A stretch of DNA of 9,239 nt, from positions 1-9,239 of the forward strand of contig CAMPJV010000081.1 of NCBI GenBank assembly GCA_946886975.1, in the 5' to 3' direction. The notes beneath the pieces are model-generated. The model made no database searches. It had not been told where the DNA came from and was given only the letters and a program-made list of their open reading frames with translations. Source of the stretch: an uncultured Taibaiella sp. (lineage in GTDB: Bacteria; Bacteroidota; Bacteroidia; Chitinophagales; Chitinophagaceae). The position numbers and the translations under genes are program-made. The number at the start of each line of letters is the position of its first letter. Positions within the stretch are counted from its first letter, which is position 1. Positions 6,054 through 9,239 of the stretch are shown in pieces.

Positions 6054-8690
6054 TTACCCCTGGAAGTGGTTCAGTTCACTGAAGGCTTTATCGCACACCC
6101 TCTTTAGGTTTTTAATAAGGGGTGGCAGACGGTCAGTGTGTCCGGCTTCGCTTGCAGTTTGCTCTATCAGAAAAATATGGCTTATCTCTTCTTTTACCCC
6201 CATATAAGAGAGTTGAGGCTTCAGTGAGTGTGCTGCTATTTTTACAGATGTCAGGTCCTTGTTGGCATATGCCTCGTCCACCTGCTGAAGCAGCCTTGGT
6301 GCATTCTCCAGGAACATGCCAACGTACTTATGCATCTTATCCTCCTTGCCCCCGGTAAATTGCTTTAGAAATTGCATATCTGTTACCTTGTCAGGCAATG
6401 GGGGAAACGCCTGTTCCTGTCGCTCCTTTCCCGCTGGTTTATTTTCTTCGTGTGTCGGGTTCTGCCCTGTTAAGACGCTGGACATCTTTAGTAATAGTTC
6501 GTCTGTGTGAAACGGCTTTGACACGTAGGCGTTCATTCCGATGTTAAAGTACTGCTGAACGTCCTCCTGCAGCACATTCGCCGTCATCGCTATGATCTTA
6601 GTGTTCCTGGCAGGTGCCTCAAGTGTTTCCCTGATCATCTTCGTGGCTTCCACACCATCCATCACGGGCATCTGTATATCCATCAGCACTATATCATAAA
6701 GTTCCTGACTCACCCGTGTTACGGCTTCCCTGCCATTTACAGCAATATCTATGATCACATCCGGCAGAAGTTCTTTCAGCGTGTCCTCCGCTACCATCCT
6801 GTTAAACTCATTGTCTTCCACCAGGAGCAACTTCACCTTGTTCAGACGCGCCAGCGTTGCCTCATCTACAGCGCTCTCTGCCGCGGCAGACACCTGCACT
6901 TCCGACTCCTCCAGCGGAATGATCATCGTGAAGGTTGTTCCCTTCCCCAGTTCACTTTTCACAGATATGTCGCCTTCCATCAGCGATACCAGTTGCTTGG
7001 ATATGGTAAGCCCCAGCCCGGTACCGCCAAACTTCCTCGCCACGTCGGACCCCGCTTGCGTAAAGCTGTCAAAGATCTTGTCCGCATATTCCGGCGCAAT
7101 ACCTATTCCTGTATCTCTCACGTCAAACTGTAGCCACAGCTTGTGCCCTTCCTTTTTATACACAAAGGCATTTACTTCCACAAATCCCCGCTCTGTAAAC
7201 TTCAAAGCGTTGCCCGAAAGGTTTATCAATATCTGGTTGATCCTCGTAGGGTCGCCTTTCAGCCTCTGCGGTATGTCTGTCGCCACCTCCACGCGAAAGT
7301 CAATGCCCTTCTCCTCTGCTCTCAGCATCAGCATGTCTTTCATGCTCTGCATCACCTCGCGTAAAGAAAAGTCCGTCTGCTCTATTACTATCTTCCCTGC
7401 CTCAATCTTCGAAAGGTCTAGTATGTCATTGATAATGACCAGCAGGTTGTCTGCGGACTGTCGTATGGCGTCCAGGTACCGCGTCTGGTCTGGCCTTGGT
7501 TCCTTCCCGAGCAGCAGTCTTGTCATCCCTACAATTGCGTTCATTGGCGTCCTTATCTCGTGGCTCATATTGGCCATAAACTGCTGCTTCAGTTCGGCCG
7601 TTCGCTCTGCCACTTCCTTCTCCTTCTGCGCCAGCTCTATCTGCTGCCTTATTTGCAGGTTTCTCAGTTTGTTGAACGTCGTCTGTTTAAAGATATCCTC
7701 CTTTAGCTGTTCGTATGCTTTCAGGTGATGGAAGGCTTTTGGTATATCTCCCATCCTGTCATACAAGGCCGAAAGCATCTCATGTATGCTCATCACGTCA
7801 TGCTTCCTCGAGTACTCTTCAGCTAGTTCAAAGGCCGCCTCAAGGTTACGAAGGGCTTGCCTGTAGCTGTCCTCATCCATGTGCATCTTGCCTATATAGA
7901 AATAGCAGATGATCTGTACCTCCACGTTCCCCAGCTTTTGCGCCTGCTCCAGCGCGTGCTTCAGATATTTGCTCGCAGTCGCCGAGTCGTTCATTTTATA
8001 GAACACCTTGCCGAGGCCGCTTTCGGCCATCACGTATGTTGCCGTTTCCGGCTCCGACTGGTTAAGGTTATCTTCGAAGTATCTCAGTGCTTCATTATAC
8101 TGGTCCTGCTTAAAATAGATATTCCCGAGCGTGTTGTAGACAGTAATAAGTCTGCTTGTATCATTCCCTCCTTCAAATATTGGCAGGCACCGAAGCGCAT
8201 AATCCAGTGCGCTGTCATAATCGCCCAGATCATACAGCAGGTTTGAGATGTTGGTAAGGTTCACCGACAGGGCGATCTCATCTCCCAGCTCTTCGTTGAT
8301 GGCAAGGGCGCTTTCAAAGTAGGTCAGAGCGTTCCCCAGGTCGCCGAGGTCCCTGTATATATTCCCAAAGTTGTTTAATACCCTTGCCTCCAGCTTGCGG
8401 TCCTTTACTTTCTTGGCTATAAAGTGCGCCTGGTGCAATATTTCAAGCCCTGTTTCATAGTCACCCTGCAGCCAATAGCACGAGCCCTTCAGGTTATATC
8501 CTCTTCCTTGTCCCCGCAGGTAGTTGGCCTTCCTCGACCGTTCTATGACTTCATCGGCCATCTCCGAGGCTTGGTCGGTATCATAGTTCCGCACTTCTAT
8601 CGCCATCTCCACCAGCCTGTCTATCTGCTCCTTCTCGTCCGTTGCCTGTGCGTATTCCTGTTGCAGCTGCTTATACCTCAGCGTATCCAT
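6054..8690 (-). CDS. Cytosolic TPR hybrid histidine kinase with receiver and HPt domains
   Basis: The 878-residue protein senses an unknown cue and passes phosphate through an internal relay. Domains in order: tetratricopeptide repeats (about 20-335; repeated LGNIYxxxxxYxxAL units such as 108-122 and 188-202), coiled coil (about 340-372), HisKA dimerisation domain with His377 in MSHEIRTP, HATPase domain (N box Asn494 in LSGNALKF, G1 box DTGIGIA at 526-532, G2 box GGTGLGL at 555-561), receiver (Asp626, phospho-acceptor Asp671 in VLMDIQMP, Thr703, Lys725 in SKPF) and a C-terminal HPt domain with His821 in AAHSLKP. There is no signal peptide or membrane segment, whereas many Bacteroidota TPR kinases are membrane-bound. 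The ATG at 8690 has no clear ribosome-binding site. A strong terminator lies just upstream; a response regulator gene follows 155 bp downstream. Confidence 0.96.
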   Translation of the reverse strand: MDTLRYKQLQQEYAQATDEKEQIDRLVEMAIEVRNYDTDQASEMADEVIERSRKANYLRGQGRGYNLKGSCYWLQGDYETGLEILHQAHFIAKKVKDRKLEARVLNNFGNIYRDLGDLGNALTYFESALAINEELGDEIALSVNLTNISNLLYDLGDYDSALDYALRCLPIFEGGNDTSRLITVYNTLGNIYFKQDQYNEALRYFEDNLNQSEPETATYVMAESGLGKVFYKMNDSATASKYLKHALEQAQKLGNVEVQIICYFYIGKMHMDEDSYRQALRNLEAAFELAEEYSRKHDVMSIHEMLSALYDRMGDIPKAFHHLKAYEQLKEDIFKQTTFNKLRNLQIRQQIELAQKEKEVAERTAELKQQFMANMSHEIRTPMNAIVGMTRLLLGKEPRPDQTRYLDAIRQSADNLLVIINDILDLSKIEAGKIVIEQTDFSLREVMQSMKDMLMLRAEEKGIDFRVEVATDIPQRLKGDPTRINQILINLSGNALKFTERGFVEVNAFVYKKEGHKLWLQFDVRDTGIGIAPEYADKIFDSFTQAGSDVARKFGGTGLGLTISKQLVSLMEGDISVKSELGKGTTFTMIIPLEESEVQVSAAAESAVDEATLARLNKVKLLLVEDNEFNRMVAEDTLKELLPDVIIDIAVNGREAVTRVSQELYDIVLMDIQMPVMDGVEATKMIRETLEAPARNTKIIAMTANVLQEDVQQYFNIGMNAYVSKPFHTDELLLKMSSVLTGQNPTHEENKPAGKERQEQAFPPLPDKVTDMQFLKQFTGGKEDKMHKYVGMFLENAPRLLQQVDEAYANKDLTSVKIAAHSLKPQLSYMGVKEEISHIFLIEQTASEAGHTDRLPPLIKNLKRVCDKAFSELNHFQG

Positions 8691-8720
8691 GCCTTGTCGT
8701 TGGTTGTTATAAAATTATAA

Positions 8721-8744
8721 ACCCCTTGCTGTAAAGCAAGGGGT
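8721..8744 (-). terminator. Strong intrinsic terminator of the 2TM-protein gene
   Basis: ACCCCTTGCT (8721-8730) and AGCAAGGGGT (8735-8744) form a perfect 10-bp stem with a 4-base loop. Read on the minus strand the stem is followed by TTTATAATTTTAT, a T-rich tract, and it lies 49 bp past the 2TM gene stop and 30 bp before the kinase start. On the plus strand only ATTTCT follows, so the minus direction is favoured. Confidence 0.82.
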
Positions 8745-8793
8745 ATTTCTAGCCACCCTTTATAATTAGTAATAAATTCGAATCAGTACGCTG

Positions 8794-9045
8794 CTATCCG
8801 TTCTGCTCCTGACGCTCAAACTCCTGCAGTCCCTTATCCTCGTAGCTCCTATACACCGCACACCAGTGTCCTAAAAGAGCTAACGCCCATGCCGCAATGA
8901 TCCAGGCATGCCATGGATAAGCCCAGTGGTGCTCGCCCTGCTTCCGGTGTATCAGCACCATAATAACAGTGGCAATAGCAAAAACAATAAAGTGAATCAA
9001 GAATGCACGCTTCTGAGCTGCTGTAGGTATAATCTTATTAGACAT
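8794..9045 (-). CDS. 2TM domain-containing small membrane protein
   Basis: The 83-residue product has two hydrophobic segments (about 14-33 and 47-65) joined by a short loop with His39-His40 and a Trp/Pro/His-rich stretch (WAYPWHAW), then an acidic and Gln-rich tail. Helix 1 begins after QKRAF and contains LIHFIVF; helix 2 ends in LLGH. This plan fits the 2TM domain family of Bacteroidota, found alone or fused to LytS-type kinases; function is unknown. Both ends are probably cytosolic. A well-placed promoter precedes it and a strong terminator follows, so it is likely a single-gene transcript, not an operon with the kinase. The family call rests on architecture and remembered pattern. Confidence 0.8.
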   Translation of the reverse strand: MSNKIIPTAAQKRAFLIHFIVFAIATVIMVLIHRKQGEHHWAYPWHAWIIAAWALALLGHWCAVYRSYEDKGLQEFERQEQNG

Positions 9046-9064
9046 GAACCGTCTTTATTTGCCG

Positions 9065-9096
9065 CAAAGATAATCACCAGCCTGCATAAAATGAAA
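9065..9096 (-). promoter_or_regulatory. Bacteroidota-type promoter for the 2TM-protein gene
   Basis: On the minus strand TTTC (9096-9093), a 20-bp spacer and TATCTTTG (9072-9065) match the TTTG-N19-21-TAnnTTTG consensus with one mismatch, in the -33 box. The -7 box ends 19 bp before the ATG at 9045, giving a short leader. This is the clearest promoter in the window. Confidence 0.65.
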
Positions 9097-9239
9097 TAGA
9101 CTTCTGTCCTGTTCCGGATATAAACACATTACATTTCCTACTGCTTTTCACCGGTCTCATACTTACCAGGAAACTCCCGAATGGCTATCCTCTCTGACTT
9201 TTCGAAGTCTCATCCAAGGCTATTCCCAGACTTATACTA
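9097..9239. other. Right-edge non-coding stretch
   Basis: No supported gene is visible. The minus strand has stops in all frames. A plus-strand frame opens at an ATG at 9181 and stays open to the window edge (19 codons), with AGGA eight bases upstream, but it is too short to call. A 5-bp hairpin with a TTCG loop (9196-9209) is the only other structure. Confidence 0.4.

Noticed and set aside
6050..6059. GGGTTTACCC palindrome at the kinase stop codon
   Set aside because: The stem leaves a two- to four-base loop and no T tract follows, so it is not a credible terminator.
6751..7728. Long open frame (325 codons) on the plus strand
   Set aside because: It is antisense to the histidine kinase, Ser-rich and without family motifs, whereas the minus frame has all kinase motifs. 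It is a shadow of the kinase codon pattern.
9196..9209. Short hairpin with TTCG loop
   Set aside because: A 5-bp stem with no T tract and no gene end nearby is expected by chance.
9181..9239. Possible start of a plus-strand gene at the right edge
   Set aside because: Only 19 codons are visible, with a moderate ribosome-binding site and no recognisable sequence. More flanking sequence would decide.

Overview
The window looks like chromosomal DNA of a Bacteroidota bacterium, most likely from the Chitinophagaceae or a close relative. The evidence is the gene content: a DUF4835/PorD-type protein, a DUF4296 lipoprotein, a 2TM-domain protein, a TPR-fused hybrid histidine kinase, an ECF sigma factor followed by a small tail-anchored partner, and the start of a secreted protein of the type IX secretion cargo type. 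Several candidate promoters also fit the Bacteroidota pattern (TTTG about 20 nt before TAnnTTTG). No tRNA, rRNA, CRISPR array, insertion sequence or phage gene was seen.

Layout. Positions 1-371 hold the 5' end of a secreted-protein gene on the minus strand, with a GTG start, running off the left edge. A 232-bp divergent intergenic region (372-603) with unusual repeats separates it from a plus-strand block. That block holds an ECF sigma factor (604-1176), a translationally overlapping membrane partner (1173-1526), then coaBC (1631-2848), the DUF4835 protein (2829-3755) and the DUF4296 lipoprotein (3758-4102), the last three tightly packed. The block meets a minus-strand block tail to tail with only 7 bp between stop codons. 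Reading that block in its own direction from the right edge: a 2TM-domain protein (9045-8794), a strong terminator (8721-8744), an 878-residue TPR hybrid histidine kinase with receiver and HPt domains (8690-6054), a receiver-only response regulator with a C-terminal membrane anchor (5898-5377), and a class I aspartate-type aminotransferase (5300-4110).

How the parts may work together. CoaBC makes 4'-phosphopantetheine for coenzyme A. The DUF4835 and DUF4296 proteins are cell-envelope proteins, and the former is linked to type IX secretion in current annotation, which would fit the neighbouring secreted protein. The kinase carries a full internal phosphorelay (His377, Asp671, His821) but no membrane segment, while the adjacent response regulator has an intact receiver and is anchored in the membrane. 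Together they suggest a relay that starts in the cytosol and ends at the inner membrane. This is the most unusual arrangement in the window. The other observations worth checking are non-coding: an operator-like repeat cluster at 433-471, a repeated block at the sigma-factor start, and an 11-bp inverted repeat over the aminotransferase promoter.
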